Assembly: GCA_039654915.1 (NCBI GenBank)
Contig: CM077598.1
Coordinates: 73,932,041-73,996,040, forward strand
DNA: 64,000 bases
DNA from: Aquilaria yunnanensis
Lineage: Eukaryota > Streptophyta > Magnoliopsida > Malvales > Thymelaeaceae
Direction of reading: 5' to 3'
Shown: piece by piece, positions 22,849-33,509 of the stretch
Numbering within the stretch: the first letter of the stretch is position 1
Layout of the letters: the number at the start of each line of letters is the position of its first letter
The notes under the pieces: model-generated
Told to the model about the DNA's origin: nothing
The model's input: the letters and a program-made list of their open reading frames with translations, nothing else
Databases searched by the model: none
Position numbers and translations under genes: made by a program

Positions 22849-23715
22849 TGATAGCCAAAGGCTATCGCCTCAATCTGGCCGAACACCCTGCCACAACAAT
22901 GGCCAGAAGAACTGGCGCTTCCCGGGAACAGGTGGAATCATGCACCTCGGGAGATAGCCGGAGAGCTCCGAGCCTCGGCACGCCAGTAAAACTTGAGGAC
23001 TCCATTCGCCCCCCAAGGTTGTGAACAGCGCGCCTTCGGAAAAGTGGCACCAGACATTGCTGCCCGAACATGATATCCCCGAAGGCGGAACCCCCTGGAA
23101 CTGGGAACCCCCGAACTGAGGGTATGCTTCCCGAAGAGGCTCTGTCCGAACTAGAGGACGGCCTCGCCCAGGGACCTCGGGAGTACGGCAGGCGCATTTA
23201 TGGAAGCATTTAAGGAAGCCTCTGACACGTCCCACCACAGACGTAAAAAGTCGCCCTGACGCGCAGACGCCATCAGAATCACATCATGGCCCGTCTCAGC
23301 ACAAGGCTCGAGGCGAGCTGGTTACCAACTATCTGTCCCCTACGCCCAGAAGTTCAGGAGCATCCAACCGCACACGTGTCATGATCTAAACGGGCTAGGT
23401 ATTCCTATATATACAGGAAATAAATACTTGACAGGAAGTTGGTAGGCCGGATATACAGCTCCCACACTCTGAGAAAATACCAGGCGAGACTTTTCTGCCT
23501 TTCTCTTTGAGCTAGTAACTTTCTCCTTTTTTCGGCCACCACTGACTTGGGCGTCGGAGGCTGCCCCCCCGGAAAAACACTCCGGGGGCCTCCTAACCCT
23601 ATTTACCAGTTTTTCAGGTACTTTCCTTGGGGTGACCAACCTTTCAGGCGTTCTTCCTCCTAGAAGTCTCCTCAACAGTCATCATGACTCACAACGATGA
23701 GGCCCAAGGCCATCA
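22849..23715 (+). repeat. 3' LTR of element D
   Basis: 867 bp, same length as the 5' copy, ending GGCCATCA just before the second CCATG. About 23 differences from 12598-13464. Confidence 0.95.
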
Positions 23716-23720
23716 CCATG
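23716..23720. repeat. Target site duplication CCATG, right copy (element D)
   Basis: Matches 12593-12597. Element A's RT continues directly after it. Confidence 0.92.
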
Positions 23721-25296
23721 TACCCAAGGAACTTTCCCGAGGTCACCCCGAACATGCATTTTTCAGGATTCAGGCGAATCCCGAAGGCTCTGAGCTTTTG
23801 GAAGGTTTCCTCTAGATCTGCAACGTGGTTACGAGGGAACTTGCTTTTGACTATCATATCGTCAACATACACCTCCATGTTTCTCCCCATTTGGTCCTTA
23901 AAGACCTTGTTCATCAACCTTTGGTAGGTGGCTCCTGCATTTTTAAGCCCGAAGGGCATCCTGATGTAGCAGTATGTTCCTCCCTCGGTGATGAAGGCAG
24001 TTTTTTCTTCATCTTCGGGGTCCATCCTTATTTGATGGTAGCCGCTGAAGGCTTCTAGGAAACTCAGGAGCCCATATTCGGCAGTTGAGTCTACCAGTTG
24101 GTCTATTGGCAGAAGAGGGTATGAGTCTTTTGGGCAAGCATCATTCAAATTTCTGAAGTCGATGCACATCCGGAGTTTGCTGCTGCCTTCTTTTGTGGCA
24201 ATTACCATGTTGCTTAACCATTCGGGGTACTTGACCTCCCTGATGACTTCGGCGTCTAATAGGCGCTGGATTTTAGTTTTGACAAAGTTGCTCTTATGGG
24301 CTGAGATGCTTCGCTTCTTTTGCCGGATAGGCTTTGTTTCCGGGCTTACTTTGAGGCTATGCTGTATTATGCTAGGGTGCACAGCTGGCATGTCTTTCGG
24401 CGAGTAGGCGAAGAGATCTTTATTTCCCAGTAGAAAAGATACAAGGTTTTTCTTCTCACCTTCGGGCAAGCTCTTCCCTATTCGGGTAGATTGTCCTCGG
24501 ACAAGGTACTCTGTTTCTGTGTCCGCTCTTGGGGGTTCTCCTTCTTTGCCCTTCTCTGGTGCCTTTGCCTCTATTGTTTGTGCGAGGTTCTTTGCCGGAG
24601 CTTTTCGTGCTTTCACAAACACCTTCCTTACCTCGGCTTGATCTATGAAGACCTCTGCATCCCCATCCTTGGTGGCGAATATGACAGTTAAGTACTTCAC
24701 ATCAGGGCAAATGTGCAAGTTTCCGTGTGTCTGCCTTCCAAGGATGGCGTTGTACGAAGAAGGAATGTCCACGACGATAAATCTCGCCATTGTGGAGGCG
24801 TACAACTTAGCTGTTCCGTTGACCGAAGTTCCTTTTCTCATCAGGGGGAGGTCGATCCATCCGAGAACAGGGAGTTCGGACAGTCCAACCCCAAAGGTGG
24901 GAGAGGTGACAGGCTTGAGCCCGCTGCTGGAGATGTCCAAATTCGGCAGTAAATGCGAGAATAGGACGTCGGTATTTGATCCATCATCAAGCAATACTCT
25001 CTTGACGTACGAGTTCCCTATCCTTGCCATGATTAGCAGCGGATCATCATGGGGGAAGATGACGGTGGATCCGTCCTTGCGAGCCAGTTTCTTTGCCGGG
25101 CTCTCATATTCCATGACCACGATCTCTCTGGCCTTCCGCTTTCTTTCCGAGGATGGGAGCCCCGTGGTGATGGTTTGTATTACCCCTGCAAGAGGAGGAG
25201 GGCGCTTTTTCGGACTTCTGTTTCTCCGTCTGTCGGAGTCATAGTCCTCGTCCTGGGCCCTTTCTTCCTCATCTTTTCTTCCTTTTGGGGAAGGCA
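23721..25296 (-). pseudogene. pol: pol part 1 of element A: protease and RT
   Basis: Minus-strand open frame from the B insertion point to the D insertion point. It starts with the gag/pol linker 'MPSPKGRKDEEERA'. The protease motif is DDGSNTDVLFSHLL (near 24960-25000; Ala of the family's SNAD is Thr). Then comes the RT series 'LRMCIDFRNLNDACPKDSYPL', 'FSGYHQIRMDPED', 'MPFGLKNAGATYQRLMNK' and YVDDMIVKS near 23850-23876. No stop occurs over about 525 codons, so this part of A is better kept than its gag or integrase. It ends at 'GYMV', where D interrupts; the rest is at 10207-12597. Confidence 0.9.
25292..25296. repeat. Target site duplication AGGCA, left copy (element B)
   Basis: AGGCA before TGTGGCGG of B, repeated at 46075-46079. 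It lies in the gag/pol linker of element A. Confidence 0.92.
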
Positions 25297-27954
25297 TGTG
25301 GCGGAACAGGGCCCCAGTGCCTTGAATTACTAACACTGGTAGGCTCTAGGGAACTATGATCCCACTTAAGTTACAGTTGGCTAGTTATTACTTGTAAAAA
25401 TACCTTAAATCATTTCGTGCAACTAATTTCTTAGCCTACCCTGCATAAAAGATATGCATGCGTTGTCCTGGCTATGCAATAATAATTAACTTAAAACTTC
25501 ATCGAAAACAGTGCCGCGGCAATTAATGAAAACATAAATCAAATAAGCCAAGACATAAATCTTTAGTTGCTTTAACTTCAAGTAACAACTGCGTGCATAC
25601 ATCTTAAACTTATATGCACCCAAAAGTAACTTTAGTGTTATACACACCCATGGTCATTAGTATAGGCAATCTATGTATGAAATTACCATACATATCAAAG
25701 AAATATCTTATGACTACTAACTACTAAGATCCGTCCTTAGCTCTTCACCCAAGCAAGAAAGCTTCAAGTGATGAGCCACACTATCCTTGTGCTCACTTAG
25801 CCTCTCTGTAAGGCAAACACTTTGGTCAGTACTTACTTATGCTGTAAGTAACTTAGAAAACATGAAGTTTCCTACTTAGAGAATACCTTTGAAACTAAAA
25901 GAACTTAGCTTTAACAGTGCCGCTTACCAACTGTTAAGCCCAGACAAAAGTGCTTAAACCTGCACAACACTTAAGGGGTGAGTACTCCGAAGTACTCAGT
26001 AAGGGATTAGCACCTGCAGGAAAAACATAATGCAAGCAAACAAGGCACAACAAGCATATAAATAATGCATACAAAACAAATCAACAAACAAGCAAACAAC
26101 ACACAACCAAAAGCAAGTAAATAAACAACAATAATGCAAATGATGGGATGGATGGATGAATGAATGAATTATGCACATGCAATGCGCTTAGGACTTCCTT
26201 ACACCCGTAGGTGTTGGACTTGTCGTGAGCTCTTACGACTGGGGTACTTGGATACTGGCCCTCGTATCCTTGCTAGCACTTAATTAAGCCCTTGAAGTCC
26301 ACTTACGGGCACCTTAGAGTAAGACCTTGCTTACTCAACCTTACCCGCCTTGACGAGCTACTTAGAGTAAGTTTCCACCTACTCACTTCTTACCCGTCTC
26401 TTCCCTTAAATTATTGTGCAGGGTAGTTATCCTATGTGGTTAAACTAGTCAAACCCTCAAGGTTTAACTCAAACACTACTAGTGGCTTGCCTACCAAACC
26501 AAATGGTTCGATTGGGATCGACTTAGGTTTTTCTCTCTATTGACCATATGTAAATGATACTCTATACGGCCAACAAAGAGTCTAAAAACCCCTCTTAATC
26601 CCCTTAGTGCTCATTCAAAAGCTTAAGCACACTTGAATTACTTAGCCACCAAGTCACACACTTTTACTTAACCACACAACTTAACTACCTCCTAAATAAT
26701 GCAAAATTCCCGCTCTAGGAATGAATTCTAGACCCAACCGAGGCTATGGAACCTCTTAGGATAACCTAGGAATAGAAACCGAGAGCCTAAGTTAACCTTA
26801 GGATGGCCGGAAAATGAGGCCAAAATCCCACTTGGCGACGCGGCGCCAAGGAGCAATTGCTTCTGGCGACGCGGCGCCGACGAACAAACGTTCTGTGTAC
26901 AATTTCACATTCTGGCGCCGCGGCGCCAATTCACGGACGAATTGGCGACGCGTCGCCAACTTGATTTTCTGGGTTTGTGCGTCCGTGTCGTTCTTGCACA
27001 TAAACTACTCAAACTCTCTCGTTTCTAATCCAAACTTAATGGGTCTTGTTCCTAATTCATCCCCACACACAAGACTACAAAACCATGCATTATTTGAGCT
27101 TGATTACTTAAACCCTTACCTCAATTTAGCCACACAAGCAAGCAATGCAACATAAGCTTTCCTAGCTCCACAAGCTTCCTTGAGTTCCAAGTCTAAAACC
27201 AAAGCAATTTGGCACCCAAACCAATCAAACCAAGACCATTTCTAGCTCTTAAAACAACCTAGAACCAATCCAAATAAACTCAAGAAGCTTACCCACGAAA
27301 ATTGGATCCAAAACAAGCTTCCAAAGAGCAAACTTGAGCTAGAACACCACAAACAAGCTTGGTGATCCTTCTAACAGCTTGGGCACCCTTTAATTTGATG
27401 AAATCTTGTAAGAAAATGGAAGCTTGGGCTGTGATTTTGGGAGAGGAAGTGGAGCCACGAAAATTTGGAGTTAGTTGCAAATGACTAAGGAAGAAGAAGA
27501 CTTGCATATATGTAAACAAGTCAACTTTTCCTTCTCCTTGCACCTAAGTCCACTAGCTTTCAAAAGCTTCAAATAGCTCACCAAACCCTCACTCAAAACC
27601 ACTTTTATTTGTTCTAAAGGATACTAAAAGCTTCCCAAACTTAATTTTCTTGAACACTTTAGCCACTTAAGATTCAAATGGCCCAAAAACACACTTAGTG
27701 CCACAAGTTGTCAAAGCTTACTAGGATGATTCTAAAAGCTAGAATAACTAATGGTCTTGACTTAACTATGCCAAATCACACTTAGGAACTCACTTAACTT
27801 AATTAAGCTTATCTTACTTGCTTAACAAGGCGCTAACTTGAGGTACTTAAATTTAACAAACACTTACTTGATTAATCGACTAGGAGAGCCGTCACACTTG
27901 GGAAACACTTACCTCAACGTTTTATGTAGAGGAAATACTAGGAGAGCCTTTACA
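25297..27954 (-). repeat. 3' LTR of element B
   Basis: 2658 bp. On the minus strand it reads TGTAAAGGCTCTCC...CCGCCACA. At least eight differences from the other LTR, all transitions. It contains a cluster of GC-rich palindromes (26832-26959). A 113-codon frame at 26814-27155 and its antisense lie over the palindromes and show no family match; I treat them as chance frames. Confidence 0.95.
26832..26959. repeat. Cluster of four GC-rich palindromes in the B LTR
   Basis: Four related dyads within 128 bases: TTGGCGACGCGGCGCCAA (26832-26849, imperfect), TGGCGACGCGGCGCCG (26864-26879, imperfect), TGGCGCCGCGGCGCCA (26913-26928, perfect) and TTGGCGACGCGTCGCCAA (26942-26959, perfect). They stand out in otherwise AT-rich sequence and recur in the other LTR at 44952-45079. 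Confidence 0.85.
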
Positions 27955-27965
27955 TTCTCCCCACC
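27955..27965 (-). promoter_or_regulatory. Polypurine tract of element B
   Basis: GGTGGGGAGAA on the minus strand, directly before the 3' LTR start TGTAAAGG. Confidence 0.85.
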
Positions 27966-28095
27966 TTAAGAAATTTGGTCCTCCAAATTTTTTTTCTTAA
28001 CCGAGCACAATACTTAAATGTTAATCCTCCTACAAAGCGCTCAGTTCTCTTACTCATGGTCCTTTCCTTACTATGGTTATCCATAGCTCCTTAAC

Positions 28096-28315
28096 AACGA
28101 CCACTGTTCAACCAAACCCGTGAGGGCCTGACTGGATTTTTACAACCTGGCTGTTGGGTCTAGCCCACCACCAGCGCTGCATTATCCACCATCCAACCTG
28201 GCTGCTGGGACCTAGCCCACCACCAGCGTTGGTCGCCCGTTTCGGGAACCTGGGAGTCGAACTCCCACCCTCACGGACTTACTCTTGCCGTGGGAAGACA
28301 CGTCTAACCAACAGA
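28096..28315 (-). mobile_element. Candidate tRNA-derived SINE inside element B
   Basis: On the minus strand the 220-base unit starts GTCTGTTGGTTAGACGTG (A-box-like). About 45 bases on it has GGGAGTTCGACTCCC, which contains a good RNA polymerase III B box (GTTCGACTCC) in a T-arm-like stem-loop. It is flanked by a 7-base direct repeat CCTTAAC at 28089-28095 and 28316-28322. The body holds a 36/37-base direct duplication. I see no long A or T tail and the A box is imperfect, so this may only be a tRNA-like fragment. Confidence 0.45.
28144..28231. repeat. Direct duplication of a 36-37-base unit
   Basis: Unit 1 at 28144-28179 and unit 2 at 28195-28231, both 'aacctggctg..ggg...agcccaccaccagcg.tg', separated by 15 bases, with a few differences. 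Confidence 0.85.
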
Positions 28316-28689
28316 CCTTAACTTGTTGGTCAAGAAACTTCTTAAGATACTACTTAAGAAATGGACACCTTACCTTGGTTCACAAGGCAAAACCCTGTAC
28401 TCCCAAATTTCACTTAAGCCTCTGAAACTTAGAGCTAACTTGCTCCCCTTTAGGCCTTCCTTCCTAATGATTTTCTTCTGGGAGTACTAAGTCTCCTACT
28501 TGAATCAATACCCTTGGTGGAACTTTCTAAAAGTCTACATCTCACTTAGGCTTTCTAGCCCTACATAGGTGTTTCTTAGTTGCCACCACTTAGCACTTCT
28601 GCACCACTTAACTTGGCAGTACCTACACCCAACTTAGGCACTCTAGCCGAAACTTCGGTATAACTTAAATCTTGATGCACCTTAAATAC

Positions 28690-28694
28690 AGTAC
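28690..28694. repeat. Target site duplication AGTAC, left copy (element C)
   Basis: AGTAC before TGATGG of C, repeated at 39845-39849. Confidence 0.93.
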
Positions 28695-29562
28695 TGATGG
28701 CCCAGGGCCTCATCGTTGTGAGTCATGATGACTGTTGAGGAGACTTCTAGGAGGAAGAACGCCTGGAAGGTGGATCGCCTCTAGGAGAGTACCTGGAAAA
28801 CTGGGAAACAGGGTTAGGAGGCCCCCGGAGTGTTTTTCCGGGGGGGGAGCCTCCGACGCCCAAGTCAGTGGTGGCCGGCAGAAGGAGAAAGTCACTAGCT
28901 CAAAAAGAAAGGCAGAAAAGTCTCGCTTGGTCTTTTCTCAGAGTATGGGAGCTGTATCTCCGGCCTGCCAACCTCCTGTCAAGTATTTATTTCCTGTATA
29001 TATAGGAATACCTAGCCCGTTCAGATCATGACACGTGTGCGGTCGGATGCTCCTGAACGTCTGGGCGTAGGGGACAGATAGTTGGTAACTAGATGGCCTC
29101 GAGCCTTGTGCTGAGACGGGCCATGATATGATTCTGATGGCGTCTGCGCGTCAGGGCGACTTTTTACGTCTGTGGTGGGACGTGTCAGAGGCTTCCTTAA
29201 ATGCTTCCTTAAATGCGCCTGCCGTACTCCCGAGGTCCCTGGGCGAGGTCGTCCTCTAGTTCGGACAGAGCCTCTTCGGGAAGCCTACCCTCAGTTCGGG
29301 GGTTCCCAGTTCCAGGGGGTTCCGCCTTCGGGGATATCATATTTGGGCAGCAATGTTCTGGTGCCACTTTTCCGAAGGCGCGTTGTTCACAACCTTGGGG
29401 GGCGAATGGAGTCCTCAAGTTTTACTGGCGTGCCGAGGCTCGGAGCTCTCAGGCTATCTCCCGAGGTGCATGATTCCACCTATTCCCGGGAAGCGCCAGT
29501 TCTTCCGGCCGTTGTTGTGGCAGGGTATTCGGCCAGATTGAGGCGACAGCCTTTGGCTATCA
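28695..29562 (-). repeat. 3' LTR of element C
   Basis: 868 bp. On the minus strand it starts TGATAGCCAAAGGCTGTC (terminal hairpin with one G-T pair) and ends GGCCATCA. Three differences from the 5' LTR. Confidence 0.96.
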
Positions 29563-29566
29563 CATG

Positions 29567-29575
29567 CCCCCCTCT
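29567..29575 (-). promoter_or_regulatory. Polypurine tract of element C
   Basis: AGAGGGGGG on the minus strand, then CATG and the LTR start. Confidence 0.88.
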
Positions 29576-30107
29576 GGAAAGCCGAAGTGAAGACTTCGGT
29601 TTGCATCTCTTTCCGAGGTTGCCGTTGGGAGTCTTGTTGGGAAGCATAACCTGTTCCGAGGTCGCACCTTTTGCCCGAGGGTCTGGGCTGTTCGGCCTTG
29701 GCCTATTCTTTGGTGTCTCCGAGGCAAAGCCTGTACCGAAGATACACCTCTTGCCCAAAAGTCATGGGCTGTTCAGCCATAGCCTGTCTCTTGGTGTCCT
29801 CGAGGTGGCCTGCTTTTTTACTTCTGCAGGTCTGATGGCCAAGCGTGTCAGACTGAGCGGCGCGTCTCCATTTCTCAGGGATGTCAAACGACGTGTCCCA
29901 ATCAGGAGGCGTGTCCCGGTTTTCCAGGCACGTTTGGGGAGGCACGTCCCCCATTTCTGCGCAGCGGTTGACACGTGGCTTCTTGCCATTGGAGGAGAGG
30001 CGCGTCATTTACAGAGGGCGCGCCTTTTCGGGTGCAGCGGGCAGTTACGGCGACGGTTCGCCTCCAATCGGTACTTATGATGTTTTTTCGGTTACCCACC
30101 TTTGGCC

Positions 30108-30116
30108 TATAAATAG
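30108..30116 (+). promoter_or_regulatory. TATA box of the antisense gene in element C
   Basis: TATAAATAG in 'ggcctataaatagccc', 295 bases before the ATG at 30403. It is on the strand opposite to the genomic RNA and conserved in A, D and E. Confidence 0.68.
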
Positions 30117-30402
30117 CCCATTCTATCATAAGTCCCACTTACTGTTTTTCTGCTCTTTTTCTGCTCTGCCCTCTGTTCTTGCGTTTTATCTTGCTTTCTG
30201 TGGCGGAGCTTCTTTAATCAGAGCTTTTTCCAACCAACTTTCACGACGGCGTCCTCCGGCAAATCTTTTGGTGGGTTTTGATTTCCAGAGTACTTGATTC
30301 CTCTGTTTTTCTGAGTTTTTCTGGAAAACTGCTGTTTTTTCCAAACTCGTCTTCTGAGTTTTTTCTGGAAACTATTTTCTTTTCCATCTCAAACTCTTTT
30401 TC

Positions 30403-32751
30403 ATGTCTGCGAAGCCTGTTCCCGAGAGCTGGAAACCTCTTCTGGCCCATCCTTGCTGTACCACCCCCGAAAAACTAGAGAGGTGGAAGAAAAAATTCTT
30501 TCTTCCGTCTTACGCTGTGACCAGACTGCCTCGTTCTAGCCATTTTGCTTTTTCAAACCGTGGCGACGAGGTTACCATCTTCCGAGCCCAACTGAAGGCC
30601 GGTCTTCGGTATCCTCCCCCGAAGGTGGTTTGCGAGTTCTGCCAATTCCATGGCATTGCTGTGAACCAGCTTCCCCCGAACGCGTACTGCTACTTTAACG
30701 CCTACCTCTGCATGTGTGGCGTGTTCGGGATAGAGCCCCACTTCATTGTTTTCATGCAGTACTACAAGCTCTATGTGGTCCCGAAGGGTGGCTTCTATTT
30801 CCTGCTACCTCGGGGATCCGGGAGCAAAAAATTCACCTTCACCTTCGACACGAAGGACAGCTGGCGGGGGTGGCAGCCTAAGTTCTTTTTCCTCAAGGTG
30901 GATAAGAACTGGTCTGATGTCCCGACCAGGTGGGCTCAGGGAGTGCTGAACGCAGACGTCGTCGATCCGAGGATGCTGCTGACCCCACCGTTGGCTTCCG
31001 TGTTCGCGGATTTCGACGCCCGCATTCGGGCAGTCGCTGACTGGGCTCCCGAGGTCTCTCCTCGTGCTCTTTACCCCTTTCCTATCAACTGGAGGTTGAT
31101 GACCGAAGAAGTCCTTCGGGAGCTGAAAGTGGTTAAGGAGCACGTGACTGACCTCAATATGCCCGCTCCCGCCATCGCCGGGAAAGACTCCTGGCTGGTC
31201 AAGCTCCTTAAGGGGGAGACTTCTTTCGAAACTTTTGCCGAAAGTGAGTAATCTTCCATCCCTTTATACTTTTTCCTCGGACTTACGCTGATATTTCTTC
31301 TCTTTTTCAGAGATGGGCGATGGGGCTGCCGCTTATTACAAGGCCCTCTTTTCTGGCCAAGTGGAGAAGGGGGAGCAAACAAAGAAGGCGGCTTCCCGAA
31401 GAAGGAAGACGACAGGGGCGGGACCCTCGGCGAAGCGAGTTAGGAAAACTCTCCAGTCTCCTCAGCCAGAGCTTTTGGAGGAAGAAGCTGGCGAAGACGC
31501 TGGTCTTGTTGAAATTCCACCGGCCGAGGTCCCCGCTACTTCCGCCGAGGTGCCTCTTCCCGACCTCGAGGCCCCCAGAAACACTGTAGTGGTAGAAGTA
31601 CCCACCGCCGAGGAGCGGTACCGGCAGAAGGGTAAGGGTCTTTCTTCCGAGGGGCCCGAGGATTCCGAGGACACTGTCTCCGAGGTTCCTCCAGGTATGT
31701 CTTTAGCCGAAGTTCAGCTCCTTTTCTTTTCGCGAATTTTTCTTTTGCTCCTAACTTCCTTCTCACTTTCAGGGGAATCTCTTACTGCTGGCTGGAGGGC
31801 CATTCATGAGAGGAAACGGGCCCTGCGTAATGCCACAATCCCTGAGGGGAAGATCCCCTTGGAGCCCTTTTGGACAATTACGGAGGATATGAATCTGTTC
31901 TCCGACGATTGTCCGAAGATGACCAAAGAGATTTGGAAGGGGATGACCACTGATGCCTCCTTCCGGGCCATTGCGGCGGCTCACCCGGGGGATAATACCC
32001 TCGCCGCAAAAGTCACCGAGCATGCTGCTCAGGTATAGTCTTTACACTTTTTTCCTCAATTTTCTAAGTGTTTAGACTTGTACTAACCTGGACTTTTGCC
32101 TTGCCGTAGCTGCTGGAGTACGCTGGTTATCTCCGAGTTCGGGTGGCCAGACAGGCTGCCTCCAAGGATGCGACTTCGCGGGAACTCACTGAAGCGAAGG
32201 CTTCTCTTGCGAAGGTGATCGCCAGCAACCAGCAGCTGACAGCGGATTGTTCTCAGCAACTTGCTGCCGTTCGGGAGGAGTTCTCGAAGAAAAGAGAAGA
32301 ACTTGAAAAGGACTCCTCCCGGAAGATTTCCGACCTCGGCGACCAAGTAAAGGAGCTGCTTGCCGCCAATGAAGATCTTGTCAAGGACAAGGCTGTTTCC
32401 GACAGTCTTGCGTCGAGTTTGACGGACGAGAACGCTGCTCTTCAAGCCGAGGTCGAGGCTCTGAAGAAGGAGTCCGGAGAGATGCTGGGGATAAGTGAGC
32501 TCGAGGAGGAGGTTGCTGAGCTGAGGGACGAGGTCAATGTCCTTGGCATTCAAAAACGTACTTCTGACGACATGGCCAAGGTCGCCTTTCAGGACGGCTT
32601 CTGCCTTGCTCGGCACCAGGTGCTGCAGAGGTTCCCAGATTTGGACCTCTCTTTTCTGGAGGGCCTAAATATTCCTGAGGGACCTCGGTGGCAGTGGTCC
32701 CGGGTCGAGCATCTGAAGCTTCCTGGTCTTCGTCCACCCGGCTCTCCCTAG
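30403..32751 (+). CDS. Antisense extra gene (aORF) of element C, four exons
   Basis: Spliced model: exons 30403-31243, 31311-31694, 31773-32032 and 32110-32751; introns of 67, 78 and 77 bp, all GT-AG (GTGAGT, GTATGT, GTATAG donors). The sum is 2127 nt, 708 codons plus TAG. Residues 1-280 (exon 1) form a conserved domain with several Cys/His ('VCEFCQFHG', 'CYFNAYLCMCG') and end in 'FPINWRLMTEEVLRELKVV'. Residues about 281-409 (exon 2) are Lys/Arg-rich, then Pro/Glu-rich and low complexity. Exon 3 holds 'PFWTITEDMNLFSDDCPKM'. Exon 4 is mostly a Lys/Glu/Leu coiled coil. It faces gag-pol tail to tail, 758 bp apart. Extra genes in this antisense position are known in Tat elements (Grande, RIRE2-like), and exon 1 resembles the 'putative gypsy-type transposon' domain. 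No biochemical role is known to me. Splicing is inferred. Confidence 0.82.
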
Positions 32752-32879
32752 TTTGCTTTAGGGCTCCTCTTATTTTTCTCCTTCGTGCTCCTTCTTTGGA
32801 CACTTCTTTTGTAAGGCAGCTTTTGCTCTAAATGAACAATCTTTTCGGCTAAGTCCTTTCTTGTAAGTTTCTTTATTTC

Positions 32880-33400
32880 CATTGTCCCGAACACGTTCGC
32901 TCCAAGAGACTTTCGGAAAACCTGCAACCAAAGAAACTTTTTACCTTCCTTTGTCCCGAGCATGCTCGCTCAAGAGACTTTCTGGAAAATTTGCAAAAAT
33001 TTGGCTAAGTCTTTTGCAGGCTTTTTGTTTCCTTTTATCCCGAACATGTTCGCTCAAGGGCCTTCGGAAAATCTTTAGCCAAATTTTTCTGTCTTCCTAT
33101 TGTCCCGAGCATATTTGCTCAAAAGGACTTAGGAAAATCTTCACGAGATTGCTCATTCCCTTTTTCCCGAGCACGTTCGCTCAAGGGTGTTCGGAAATTA
33201 CCTCTGCTTTTGTTTTGGCGTGTATTTTTGCGAGATTCTTGCTTTCCCTTTCTCCCGAGCATGTTCGCTCAAGGGTGTTCGGAAAATTTTCTCTGCACTG
33301 ATTATGCTGAGTACCTTTGCAAGATTCTTGTTTCCCATTTTTCCCGAGCATAGTGGCTCAAGGGGCTTCGGGAAGTCACAACCGCTTTTTTCGTGGCGAG
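32880..33400 (-). repeat. Tandem-repeat block between aORF and pol, element C (7 units)
   Basis: Seven irregular units with the plus-strand core CCCGAgCATGtTCGCTCAAG, then a GGgnnTTCGGAAAA-like tail. They start at 32886, 32955, 33039, 33104, 33166, 33254 and 33343, so spacing is 62-89 bases. They lie in the 3' untranslated part of both genes. Confidence 0.82.
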
Positions 33401-33509
33401 CACCTTCGCGGAAATCTGTCTTGGACAATTTTGGTATACTTGAAAATTTTTCTCAAAACCATTCTGTACTTAGAATATTTCTTGTACAACATACTTCTTC
33501 CGCTCAACC

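Larger units (their letters stand above)
12598..23715 (+). mobile_element. Element D: full-length Tat-lineage Ty3/gypsy, + strand, inactive
   Basis: This 11118-bp element has two 867-bp LTRs that differ at roughly 23 sites (about 2.7%), a primer site, gag-pol on the + strand, the seven-unit repeat block, the antisense gene on the minus strand, a polypurine tract and a 5-bp CCATG duplication. Gag-pol has four premature stops and two single-base frameshifts. The antisense gene has at least one stop. It belongs to the same subfamily as C: almost the same LTR length, seven repeat units, 67/78-bp introns. Confidence 0.95.
27966..28689 (-). other. Internal region of element B, 3' part (no coding seen)
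   Basis: AT-rich, stop-filled in all frames. It contains the SINE-like unit described separately (28096-28315). No integrase or chromodomain remnant is recognisable where one would be expected next to the 3' LTR. Confidence 0.6.

Noticed and set aside
26814..27155. A 113-codon frame in the B LTR, with an overlapping antisense frame
   Set aside because: It lies over the GC palindromes, and is duplicated only because the LTR is duplicated; no recognisable domain.
28240..28320. A genuine tRNA gene
   Set aside because: The T-arm-like stem is good, but no acceptor stem pairs and no proper anticodon arm can be drawn; a SINE head fits better.
29172..30080. A 302-codon + strand frame across the 3' LTR and the region before the antisense gene in C
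   Set aside because: It crosses LTR, polypurine tract and the aORF promoter and is broken in A, D and E.
32880..33400. CRISPR-like array
   Set aside because: Unit spacing is irregular (62-89 bases), the units are diverged and the setting is a plant retrotransposon; these are tail-region tandem repeats.
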